Below, in pieces: positions 1 to 7,700 of a stretch of DNA of 64,000 nucleotides. The stretch comes from Chitinophagales bacterium. GTDB lineage: Bacteria > Bacteroidota > Bacteroidia > Chitinophagales > CAIOSU01. The stretch's first letter is position 1. Each line of letters starts with the position of its first letter. The position numbers and the translations under genes are program-made. The stretch lies in contig JBBDNB010000018.1 of NCBI GenBank assembly GCA_040877935.1, forward strand, positions 1 through 64,000, in the 5' to 3' direction. The notes under the pieces were generated by a model, which was not told where the DNA came from, made no database searches, and worked only from the letters and a program-made list of their open reading frames with translations.

Positions 1-61
1 AAGGAAGCGCAACCTTGGAAAAAAATCACGGAAGATTAAATCATTTAGCATTCTGAGTAGG
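1..61. repeat. Left copy of a 61-nt perfect direct repeat
   Basis: The first 61 bases are identical to positions 1900-1960. The two copies bracket both toxin-antitoxin modules. The left copy begins at the window edge, so its true left boundary is unknown. Exact identity over non-coding sequence suggests recent duplication or a recombination/insertion boundary. Confidence 0.9.
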
Positions 62-152
62 TACGCATTCCCCCAACATCACGCAAGTTTTCAACTTGTT
101 GGAACCCCTTTCAAGATAACATCTTGTATGCGTCTACACAACATTCCACCAA

Positions 153-209
153 AGGCGCAATAACTTTTAAGCCTACACTACACTTATACTTGGCCGTTGT
201 GCGTCAGCT
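153..209. repeat. attC-like imperfect inverted repeat (weak)
   Basis: The left arm, GGCGCAATAAC (about 154-164), is partly complementary to the right arm, GTTGTGCGTC (about 197-206), with unpaired bases and a spacer of about 35 nt. It lies just upstream of the first toxin-antitoxin module, as the clearer hairpin at 1088-1215 lies upstream of the second. The resemblance to a cassette recombination site is inferred from layout and shape; no canonical GTTRRRY core was identified. Confidence 0.3.
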
Positions 210-258
210 AAAACCTCGTTCATTCAACTTAATTGTTTCTATATTTAGAAACTTTCAT

Positions 259-279
259 TATCTTTGTTAGGTTAACTAA
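259..279 (+). promoter_or_regulatory. Promoter and candidate operator of the HigBA-type module
   Basis: TATCTTTG at 259-266 is an exact match to the Bacteroidota -7 consensus TAnnTTTG. A TTG lies at 233-235, a slightly long spacing. Directly downstream, 267-279 (TTAGGTTAACTAA) is an imperfect palindrome around GTTAAC and a plausible site for autoregulation by the XRE antitoxin. The toxin ATG follows at 289. Confidence 0.55.
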
Positions 280-288
280 AGACCATGT

Positions 289-627
289 ATGAGGTACTTT
301 GAGACAGAATTTTTAGACGAAGCAAAGAAGTTTTTAAAGACCCTTCAGCCGAAAACTGCAAAAAAAGTATTTTACAACATTGACCTTGCTGAACAGACAA
401 ATGACCCAAGACTCTTTAAGAAACTCGAAAGTGAAATTTGGGAATTTCGAACAAAATATGCAGGACTTCAAATACGACTTCTTGCATTTTGGGACAAGAC
501 AGACAATAAAGAAACTTTGGTAATAGCTACCCACGGTTTTATAAAAAAGGTTGACAAGATTCCGACAAAAGAGATTGACCGAGCAGTGAGATTGAAGGAT
601 AAATATTTTGAAAGTAAAACTAAATGA
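289..627 (+). CDS. RelE/HigB-family (Gp49-like) toxin of a type II toxin-antitoxin module
   Basis: This 112-aa basic protein has the RelE/ParE fold pattern of phage Gp49-like HigB toxins: an N-terminal helix rich in Lys, the central strand motif ELES.IWEFRTKYAG.QIR, then a strand with LLAFWD and the late motif HGFIKK. Such toxins are typically ribosome-dependent mRNA interferases. Toxin first and XRE antitoxin second is the HigBA order. The stop overlaps the region just before the antitoxin ATG (1-nt gap, positions 627/629), indicating translational coupling. Its start follows the promoter at 259-266 by about 20 nt. Family assignment is strong; mRNA cleavage activity is inferred from the family. 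Confidence 0.85.
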   Translation: MRYFETEFLDEAKKFLKTLQPKTAKKVFYNIDLAEQTNDPRLFKKLESEIWEFRTKYAGLQIRLLAFWDKTDNKETLVIATHGFIKKVDKIPTKEIDRAVRLKDKYFESKTK

Positions 628-628
628 T

Positions 629-955
629 ATGGCAACTAAAAAAATGAAAACATCAACGCTTGCCGAAATGAAAGATGAATTTATCGGGAAGGTTGGCACA
701 CAGGAAAGAGACGAATACGAATACGAGCTCCGAATGGAAGTCTTGGGTAGAATGATAAGAGCAGCACGTAAAGAAAGACATTTAACTCAAGAAGAGCTGG
801 GTAAGCTCATTGGTGTTAGGAAAGCTCAAATTTCAAAGCTTGAAAGCAGTGCTAATAGTGCTACAATTGACACGATAATAAAAGTTTTCAAAGCATTAAA
901 GGCTGAGATTAATTTTAACGTAAAGTTAGAAGACGACTTTGTTAAACTCGCTTGA
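629..955 (+). CDS. XRE-family helix-turn-helix antitoxin
   Basis: This 108-aa protein (from ATG 629; an upstream in-frame TTG at 608 would add 7 residues but lies inside the toxin gene) has an N-terminal extension of about 40 residues and then a Cro/C1-type HTH: MIRAARKERHLTQEELGKLI followed by the recognition-helix region RKAQISKLES. This is the standard HigA/XRE antitoxin, expected to bind the toxin and repress the shared promoter at 259-279. No transcription terminator is obvious directly downstream. Confidence 0.85.
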   Translation: MATKKMKTSTLAEMKDEFIGKVGTQERDEYEYELRMEVLGRMIRAARKERHLTQEELGKLIGVRKAQISKLESSANSATIDTIIKVFKALKAEINFNVKLEDDFVKLA

Positions 956-1087
956 TCGAAAAAAAGCCGACCGCACAATCGAGACGACTGACGGTCAGAT
1001 GACCGCCAGTGCGCCCCCGCCAACATGAAGCATTCGGGCAAGCCTCCCTTTGGGACGTTCACTTTAATGAACTATATTTAACATTCA

Positions 1088-1215
1088 AGGCGCACACATC
1101 GGCTATAGCAAATGTGGGTTTAGGTGCTTAAGTGAAAAGTAAATAAATAAAATGTCAGTGCTAAATTGAAAAAAAGGGCGAGAAATCCCCAACTGCTCAT
1201 AGCCGAGAACCGTAG
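1088..1215. repeat. attC-like long imperfect inverted repeat between the two TA modules
   Basis: The gap 956-1272 contains no gene. Its main structure is a pair of arms: CGGCTATAGCAAATGTGGG (1100-1118) and ATCCCCAACTGCTCATAGCCG (about 1185-1205). They pair as CGGCTAT, then AGCA after one extrahelical G, then GTNGGG, around an AT-rich spacer of about 65 nt. A short hairpin GGTCA-GA-TGACC also lies near 992-1003. The bulged-stem geometry resembles integron attC sites, and toxin-antitoxin genes are known to be common integron cassette cargo. No integrase is present in the window, so function is inferred. Confidence 0.5.
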
Positions 1216-1224
1216 TAGTATAAC

Positions 1225-1255
1225 TTGCATGAATTACCAAATTTTGGTACTTTAG
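1225..1255 (+). promoter_or_regulatory. parDE promoter with 7-1-7 palindromic operator
   Basis: TTG at 1225-1227 and TACTTTAG at 1248-1255 are separated by 20 nt and fit the Bacteroidota -33/-7 pattern with one mismatch. Exactly between them lies a perfect inverted repeat TACCAAA-T-TTTGGTA (1235-1249). A ribbon-helix-helix antitoxin bound here would block RNA polymerase. The parD ATG is 17 nt downstream at 1273. Confidence 0.6.
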
Positions 1256-1272
1256 GGTAAAACATTTGAATT

Positions 1273-1524
1273 ATGAGTAAAAATACATCTATATCACTCG
1301 GGAATTATTTTGACCAATTCGTAAGTAGCCAAGTTTCTGCTGGCCGATATAAAAACGTAAGTGAAGTTATTCGTGCAGGGCTTCGACTTTTGGAAAATGA
1401 AGAAAGTAAAGCAATTGCCTTGAGAAATGCTATTCAGGAAGGAATTGATAGTGGTATAGCACACGATTTTGACCCAAAAAAGAACCTTGAGGAATTAAAA
1501 GCCAAAAGGAGAAAGAATGGCTGA
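1273..1524 (+). CDS. parD: ParD-like ribbon-helix-helix antitoxin
   Basis: This 83-aa protein starts with a short strand (NTSISLGNYFDQFV) followed by two helices containing GRYKNVSEVIRAGLRLLE, the characteristic ParD/CopG N-terminal dimerisation and DNA-binding region. The charged C-terminal tail is the usual toxin-binding segment. It neutralises ParE and should repress the operon through the palindrome at 1235-1249. The gene overlaps parE by 8 nt. Confidence 0.9.
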   Translation: MSKNTSISLGNYFDQFVSSQVSAGRYKNVSEVIRAGLRLLENEESKAIALRNAIQEGIDSGIAHDFDPKKNLEELKAKRRKNG

Positions 1525-1816
1525 ATATAAATTGACCAATAAAGCTGTTGATGACTTGAGCGGGATTTGGGTCTATACGGCTGACGAGTGGTCCGAGGAG
1601 CAAGCTGATAAATATTACAATATGCTACTTGACAATTGCCAAGAAATAGCCAATAATCCCGAATTAGGAAAGAATTATGACAGAATTACAACCGACTTGT
1701 TTGGATTAAAAGCAAACCGACATATAATCTTCTACCGTAAAACAAAATCAGTTCCAATTGAAATAACAAGAATATTGCACGGAAGAATGGATTTGAAAAA
1801 CAGATTGACCGAATAG
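1517..1816 (+). CDS. parE: ParE-like toxin (RelE/ParE superfamily)
   Basis: This 99-aa protein matches the ParE length and pattern: N-terminal strand YKLTNKAVDDLSGIWVYTADEW, an AD.YYNML helix, NNPELGKNYD, then LFGLKANRHIIFYR and the terminal ILHGRMD.K. ParE toxins poison DNA gyrase. It overlaps parD by 8 nt (ATG inside the end of parD), typical of tightly coupled TA operons. Confidence 0.9.
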   Translation: MAEYKLTNKAVDDLSGIWVYTADEWSEEQADKYYNMLLDNCQEIANNPELGKNYDRITTDLFGLKANRHIIFYRKTKSVPIEITRILHGRMDLKNRLTE

Positions 1817-1837
1817 AAAACCACACTCAATCGAGTA

Positions 1838-2040
1838 GCCCGAACTGAAATAATCAGGCGGGTTTGCTTAGTTTTTTCAGCAATGGAAAAAATGAAGAAA
1901 AGGAAGCGCAACCTTGGAAAAAAATCACGGAAGATTAAATCATTTAGCATTCTGAGTAGGCACGCCCGTCCGACTGGCGCAACCGGGCGGGCATTCGCTA
2001 TACACTGGCTGGGCTGCAAAATGCGCGCTAGTTGAGTGGG
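1838..2040. repeat. Intergenic repeat, copy 1 (contains the 61-nt repeat)
   Basis: From 1838 (GCCCGAACTGAAATAATCAG...) to 2040 this stretch matches 2255-2381, but it carries an extra segment of about 57 nt (the 1900-1960 repeat) and a GC-rich insertion near 1963-1995. The first 24 bases can fold as CCCG..CTGA / TCAG.CGGG followed by a T-rich run, so this could also terminate the parDE transcript. Confidence 0.75.
1900..1960. repeat. Right copy of the 61-nt perfect direct repeat
   Basis: Identical to positions 1-61. Copy 2 of the surrounding repeat (2255-2381) lacks this segment exactly at the GAAGA/GTAGG junction (about 2312-2318), so the segment behaves like an insertable or deletable unit. 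Confidence 0.9.
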
Positions 2041-2254
2041 CTTTTATAAAGATCACTTCTTTCATAAGGGCTATTCGAAAATTCAGCTTAAAATTCGAAG
2101 TGAAAGTTGTGTCAAATTTCAGGCTGTTTGAGCCAAACGAGATTGACTAAATTAGATAATTTTTAATGGCGAGTTCCTGAAATTTAGCTACTGAACAAAG
2201 AATTTAGTTGAATTTTAGACAGCCTAGATTTTCCTGCTTTCAGCAGGCAAGCTT
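2041..2254. other. Gene-free spacer with short palindromes
   Basis: No coding sequence is evident. It contains a 10-bp inverted repeat AAATTTCAGG (2114-2123) / CCTGAAATTT (2175-2184), a hairpin CCTGC-TTTCA-GCAGG (2233-2247) and an overlapping 12-bp palindrome GGCAAGCTTGCC (2246-2257). These look like remnants of a small mobile or repetitive element. Confidence 0.5.
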
Positions 2255-2381
2255 GCCCGAACTGAAATAATCAGGCGGGTTTGCTTCGTTTTTTCAGCAA
2301 TGGAAAAAATGAAGAGTAGGCACCTGTAACAACCGGAGGACCCGTTCGACTGGCTGGGCTACAAAATGCGCGCCAGTTGGG
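2255..2381. repeat. Intergenic repeat, copy 2 (lacks the 57-nt segment)
   Basis: Positions 2255-2318 match 1838-1899 with about one mismatch, then join directly to GTAGGCAC. The shared tail GGCTGGGCT.CAAAATGCGCGC.AGTTG ends just before the next gene. Part of this repeat has been read into an N-terminal extension of the downstream open frame, which is why the later ATG at 2423 is preferred for that gene. Confidence 0.75.
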
Positions 2382-2422
2382 TAAAAATATTTTTATTAAT
2401 TTGTCAGAAAAATTTTAAACAG

Positions 2423-2875
2423 ATGAAAACAATCCTTTTTGTACTGAGCATTTGCCTGTTGGATTTCTCGATTGCCCAAGCCCAAACAGAAATTGAGATA
2501 AGCGATGAAACCTTTTCTAAAAATTGGTACAACGATATAGACAAGGCTGCAAGTGAGCCTGAAAATGTTGTATTTCTGGACCTCAGCCTGCAAAAACTCA
2601 AAACTTTCCCCGAGGAAATACTGGAATTCAAAAACCTGGAAAAACTCTATCTGCCTTTCAACTACTACCCTGCTATTCCCAATGAAATCGGTCAACTGGA
2701 CAAGGTAAAGGAATTGGACATCAGCGGAAGTTACTACATGAACCGCCTGCCCATAGAAGGACTAAAAGAAATGGAAAGCCTGGAAAAAATCATTGTGAAA
2801 GATCACAAATTAGTGGCTGGAGAGATTGACAAGCTGCGTGAAGCCCTACCCGGTTGCACCATAATTACGGAATGA
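2423..2875 (+). CDS. Small secreted leucine-rich-repeat protein
   Basis: This 150-aa protein starts at ATG 2423 with a clear signal peptide (MKTILFVLSICLLDFSIAQAQ). An upstream in-frame ATG at 2366 lies in repeat DNA and would bury the signal peptide. About four LRR units follow, with the pattern VVFLDLSLQKLKTFPEEI, LEKLYLPFNYYPAIPNEI, VKELDISGSYYMNRLPIE and LEKIIVKDH. LRR proteins of this size usually bind other proteins; no partner can be named. The last 30 nt overlap the 3' end of holA on the opposite strand. Confidence 0.75.
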   Translation: MKTILFVLSICLLDFSIAQAQTEIEISDETFSKNWYNDIDKAASEPENVVFLDLSLQKLKTFPEEILEFKNLEKLYLPFNYYPAIPNEIGQLDKVKELDISGSYYMNRLPIEGLKEMESLEKIIVKDHKLVAGEIDKLREALPGCTIITE

Positions 2876-3889
2876 GGGTTCAGGATGCACCATCTTAAAC
2901 ACCATTTCGGTAAGCAAGGATTCGTTATTACTGCCCATTGCGCCCACACCTTTGAATTTAAGATCGTATTCCTGTAAAATTTCCATTATGCTCTCTGTCT
3001 CAACAAGCGAATAATTGCCAACAAAGTTTTTCAAATCTTTCATTTGAAAAAAATTAGCTCTAAGTGCACTTTGTACTTCAGAATCGGGAAGTGTTTTGAT
3101 GTGCTGGTAAACATAGGCTTTGCTGAAAAAAGAATACAGTGTTCCTACAACTCCCAGCGGATGGTTTTTTTTGGGATTGGCAATGAAATAATTGACGATC
3201 TGAAAAGCTTTAGGGGCATTGCCTTCTGCCAGAGCTTTGGTCAGTTCAAAAACATTAAAATCCTTTGAAATCCCAACCAGTCTCTCAATATCTGATTCAG
3301 AAACCCGGCTGCCTTCACCACAGCTCATGGCGATTTTCTTTATTTCATTGTCGATTTTTGAAAGATCCATTCCAAGATATTCACTCAGCAACATCGATGC
3401 CTTGTATTCAAAATGCAATTTGTAATGCGCTGCCCTTTCATTGATAAAAGCGGGAACCTGATTTTCATACATCTTTTTGGGCTCAAAAATCACCGCACTT
3501 TTTTTCAGCGCCTTAGTAATCTTCAGCCTTTTATCCATGCTTTTGTGCTTGTGCACAATCACAAAAACAGTAGTGGGCATTGGATTTTCAGCATAACTGA
3601 CCAAAGGATCCCAATCTTTCAACGACTGTGCTTCTTTCAAAATCACCAGTTGCCTTTCAGCGCCCATGGGATATCTCCTGAGCGCATCCAGTAAACTCAC
3701 AGGATCGGTATCCTTCCCATAAGCTATGGTTTGATTGAAAGCTTTTTCCTGATCATTCAACAAATGCTCCTCAATATGAGCGCTGATCTTATCAATGTAA
3801 AATGATTCGTCTCCGTGTAAAAGATAAATCGGTGCGATTTTCCGATTATTAAAGTCCTGAATGACTTTCTCCATGTCCTTGCTGCTCAT
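2846..3889 (-). CDS. holA: DNA polymerase III subunit delta
   Basis: This 347-aa protein fits the usual HolA length. The N-terminal region has IAPIYLLHGDESFYIDKIS, the AAA+-like Walker-type start of the delta clamp-loader subunit; RRYPMGAERQLVILKEAQ and the central YLGMDLSKIDNEIKKIA are also typical. It opens the beta sliding clamp within the clamp loader during replication. The start is fixed by a strong Shine-Dalgarno, AGGAGG, 4 nt upstream (3893-3898), unusual for this phylum. Its stop lies inside the convergent LRR gene. Confidence 0.93.
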   Translation of the reverse strand: MSSKDMEKVIQDFNNRKIAPIYLLHGDESFYIDKISAHIEEHLLNDQEKAFNQTIAYGKDTDPVSLLDALRRYPMGAERQLVILKEAQSLKDWDPLVSYAENPMPTTVFVIVHKHKSMDKRLKITKALKKSAVIFEPKKMYENQVPAFINERAAHYKLHFEYKASMLLSEYLGMDLSKIDNEIKKIAMSCGEGSRVSESDIERLVGISKDFNVFELTKALAEGNAPKAFQIVNYFIANPKKNHPLGVVGTLYSFFSKAYVYQHIKTLPDSEVQSALRANFFQMKDLKNFVGNYSLVETESIMEILQEYDLKFKGVGAMGSNNESLLTEMVFKMVHPEPSFRNYGATG

Positions 3890-3892
3890 AGT

Positions 3893-3898
3893 CCTCCT
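3893..3898 (-). promoter_or_regulatory. Strong Shine-Dalgarno of holA
   Basis: On the minus strand the sequence reads AGGAGGACTATGA. Bacteroidota mRNAs usually lack SD motifs, so this is notable. The same 13-mer precedes the lipoprotein gene at 36770. Confidence 0.7.
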
Positions 3899-3903
3899 GC
3901 GCT

Positions 3904-4674
3904 TTAAAACTTTAAGTGTTTTACTGTGTCCCCTTTATTTATCAACTGTTTCAGGGAATCAACACCAATATTCAGATGTAATTGTACGAAATTTTCGGTC
4001 ACTTGTTTATCACTTTTAGAAGTTTTTACACCTTCTGCCACCATAGGCTGGTCGGAAACCAATAATAAAGCACCTGCCGGTATTTCATTGCTAAAAGCAG
4101 TGATAAAAATCGTGGCTGTTTCCATATCAATGGCCATGGCGCGCATTTTCCTCAATCTTTTTTTAAAGCGATTGTCGTGCTCCCAAACCCTGCGGTTGGT
4201 GGTATAAACGGTACCCGTCCAGTAATCACATTCGTAATCCCTGATGGTGGTGGAAATGGCCTTTTGTAAAGCAAAGGCGGGCAATGAAGGCACTTCTGGC
4301 GGAAAATAATCATTGGAAGTTCCTTCACCCCGGATGCCGGCAATGGGCAAAATCAGGTCGCCAATATTGTTTTTCTTTTTCAGGCCTCCGCATTTGCCCA
4401 AAAACAATACTGCTTTGGGTTCAATGGCAGACAGTAAATCCATAACTGTAGCGGCATTGGCACTGCCCATTCCAAAATTTATAATGGTGATCCCCTCGGC
4501 AGTTGCTGAAGGCATGGCATTTAACCTGCCGGTGACCTCCACCCCGTGCTTTTCTGCAAAGCGATCCACATAGTTTTGGAAATTGACCAGCAGGATATAT
4601 TTGCCAAATTGTTCCAGTGACAGCCCGGTATATCGGGACAGCCAATCTTCCACTATTTCCTTTTTGCTTTTCAT
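3904..4674 (-). CDS. amn: AMP nucleosidase
   Basis: This 256-aa protein of the nucleoside phosphorylase/AMP nucleosidase family hydrolyses AMP to adenine and ribose 5-phosphate (purine salvage, AMP pool control). Visible signatures are IINFGMGSANAATVMDLLSA, the phosphate/ribose-site loop AVLFLGKCGG, GDLILPIAGIRGEGTSNDYF and AMAIDMETATIF, whose Glu contacts ribose. It is the short form found in Bacteroidota, without the N-terminal extension of the E. coli enzyme. It lies 14 nt upstream of holA and may be co-transcribed with it. Confidence 0.92.
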   Translation of the reverse strand: MKSKKEIVEDWLSRYTGLSLEQFGKYILLVNFQNYVDRFAEKHGVEVTGRLNAMPSATAEGITIINFGMGSANAATVMDLLSAIEPKAVLFLGKCGGLKKKNNIGDLILPIAGIRGEGTSNDYFPPEVPSLPAFALQKAISTTIRDYECDYWTGTVYTTNRRVWEHDNRFKKRLRKMRAMAIDMETATIFITAFSNEIPAGALLLVSDQPMVAEGVKTSKSDKQVTENFVQLHLNIGVDSLKQLINKGDTVKHLKF

Positions 4675-4755
4675 CTACAACAAATCTAAGCCATGAACCA
4701 ATTCTTTTGAAAATATAAATATCAACAAAATGGACGAGAGCTTTCTAACAATTAG

Positions 4756-4763
4756 TAACTTTA
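4756..4763 (+). promoter_or_regulatory. Probable -7 element for the SprB-like gene
   Basis: TAACTTTA is a one-mismatch match to TAnnTTTG, 33 nt before the ATG at 4796. No good -33 TTG is seen, so the call is tentative. Confidence 0.35.
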
Positions 4764-4795
4764 TGTAAATTCAATGTTCCGAATAAGCTCAGACT

Positions 4796-7700
4796 ATGAA
4801 ATATAAATACTTAATGTCGCTGATTTTTATTTTAATCAGCTGCATTTCTACTGCATTTGCACAAAACCAGGTATTAAATTACAGTTTTGAAAATTTTCCA
4901 TCTTGCCCGGAGTACCCCGATGACATTACAAACTGGCAAAGTCCCTATCAAATAGTAAGTGGAGACACCTGTTCTACTCCCGATGCTTATAATTCCTGCA
5001 ACAATATCCCTTTTGGAGGAGGAATTGGCGTACCTGATAATATCCTGGGATTTCAATATGCACATTCAGGAGAAGGTTATGTAGGAATTATCCTGTATGA
5101 TGCCTTTGCTTTAACGGGATGTAGTAACACTCCTACCGGGTGGAGAGAATATGTGGAGGGCACCCTTGATGCCCCTCTTATTGCAGGAGAAACATACTGT
5201 GTTTCATTTTATGTGAACCTCGCAGATGATGTAAAGTTTGCAACAGATGATATTGGGGTCTATTTTTCCAATTCACTGGTGAATATAGATTGTTCAACGG
5301 TGGGCAATGCATCAGATTTACCATTTACGCCTCAACTACAATACACCGGCCAAACACTTACTGATACTTCAAACTGGACTCGTTTAGAATGGGCTTACAC
5401 CGCTTCTGGTGGAGAGCAATACATCATTATTGGAAATTTTAATGATGATGCAAACACATCATATACATGTGTAAACCCTAATGCAATTAATTCTCATGCT
5501 TACTATTACATAGATGACGTGGAAGTTACTTTAGATTTATGCTGCCCTGTGATAGATATTGTAAACAGAACATCAGTTTCCTGTAATGGTCTGAGTGATG
5601 GAGCCACTACTGTAAGTGTAACTGGAGGTGTCCCACCTTACTCTTATTCATGGTCTGCAGGTACAAGTTCTGATGAAATAAATACAAATCTACCGGCTGG
5701 AAGACATACGCTAAGTGTAAGTGATTCAAGGGGCTGCCAGGTTTCTAAAAATATTGTTATTGAAGAACCTGATGAGTTAAGTGTCAGTATCGTTGAACTA
5801 TCTACCAGTTGTGGAAATACAATTACCGCTACTACTGCTGGCGGAACCGGCCCTTTCACTTATAACTGGTCAAATGGTGCTTCAGGTGCCAGTTTATCCA
5901 ATGTTCCCACAGGCACACTTTCGGTTACGGTAACCGATGACAATGGCTGTACAGATAATAGTTCAATTAATGTAACTCAGGTTTCAACTTTTACAATTAC
6001 ACCTTCTTCTACCGACAATACCTCATGTGCACAATGCAACGGAACTGCAACTGCCAATGTCAATGGTGGCACGCCTCCTTTCACCTACGAATGGTCAAAT
6101 GGTCAAACAGGTACAACTGCCGACAGTTTGTGTGAAGGAACCTACACTGTTACCGTTACAGAAGGTGGAAGCGGTGGAGGTGGAGGTAGTGTTTTTTGGT
6201 CAGAAGACTTTTCAAGTGGTGGTACCGGCTGGTCATTAAATATCAATGGCCCTGGAGCTAATGACGCAGATGCCAATGAATGGGTTATTAACAGCAATGT
6301 GAATGAATGCTCCAATTGTCCTGACACAGGCTCTTTGGGCAACTACCTTCACATTACCTGTACCAGCACTCCCTGTCAACTGGGAGGGGATAATGGAACA
6401 TGCGTTTACGATCAAGGCGTTCCATTTTTTGCCGAAGCAGCTACAGATAAATATGTATCATCCCCAAATATTTCAACTATGGGAAGATCAGGAATTACTC
6501 TCACGTTTTGGTATATGTCTGGTGGAGAAAGTGGTGCAGACTATGGTCTTGTTAGATTAAGTGATGACGGAGGAACTACATGGTCTGATCTGCCTGCACA
6601 ATATCAAGGTGTGCAAACTTGTACACAGGCATCAGTAAATATACCTGCTGCATATGAAAACTTGCCTGATTTCAGAATAGGTTTTCGTTGGATCAATGAC
6701 AACAATACCGATGGAGATGACCCGCCATTTATGATTGACGATATTGAATTAAGTGATACCAGCAGCAGTGCTTGTACTGCAACAGCTTCAGTTACTGTTG
6801 ATTTTTCCGGTAGCGGTTTAAATGCAAGCATTGATAGCATATCCAACATTTCCTGTAATGGGGAAAATGATGGTTATATGAGCGCAAGTAGTGGTAGTAA
6901 TTTCTCCTACAACTGGTCCAATGGAGAAACTACACAGGATATTTCAGGACTGTCACCGGGCACCTATACGATAACTATTGAGGACAATAACAATTGCAGT
7001 ATAACACTAAGTGATACAATACACGAACCGGAACCCTTAACACTAACTGGCAACAGCTCCGGCTCCGGTTGTGACGGAGATGCTGCAATTGCAATAAATG
7101 TGACAGGCGGAACACCCTCCTATTCCTATGAATGGAGCAATGATTCAACAGGTAATACAATCAGCAATCTCAACAGTGGAGATTATACAGTTACTGTTAC
7201 AGATGTCAATAATTGTACTGCTTCTGAAAGCTTTAATATTGACAGCACAGGTAGCTTTAATATTGACCTTACTGCTGTAAATGCCTCCTGCCCTGGAGTA
7301 AATGACGGGCAAATTACATCATCGGTAAGCGGAGCCAATTTGCCCCTATCCTATTCCTGGAGCAATGGCCAGCAAAGTGCTGATCTTAACAATGTAGATG
7401 TGGGCACCTATTCCGTAACCATTAGTGATGCAAATAACTGTACGGTTTCTGCCAGCGAAACTGTTTTTGCAGATGAAAACATTGAAGTTTTTGCAGGCAT
7501 TTCTCAGCCCATTTGTCCTGAAAATCAAACAGGGGCAATAAAAATAACACCATTAACCGGCACTCCACCATACACTGGCGAATGGAGCAATGGCGAAAAC
7601 CAGGTAAGCATTTCAAATCTTGAGGCAGGCACCTATTCCTTAACACTGACCGATTCGGCAGGTTGCGTACTCGATACTTCATTCGATGTCAATTCCCTTT

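Noticed and set aside
2366-2422. N-terminal extension of the LRR protein from ATG 2366
   Set aside because: It is encoded by the dispersed intergenic repeat and would bury the signal peptide; ATG 2423 is the better start.
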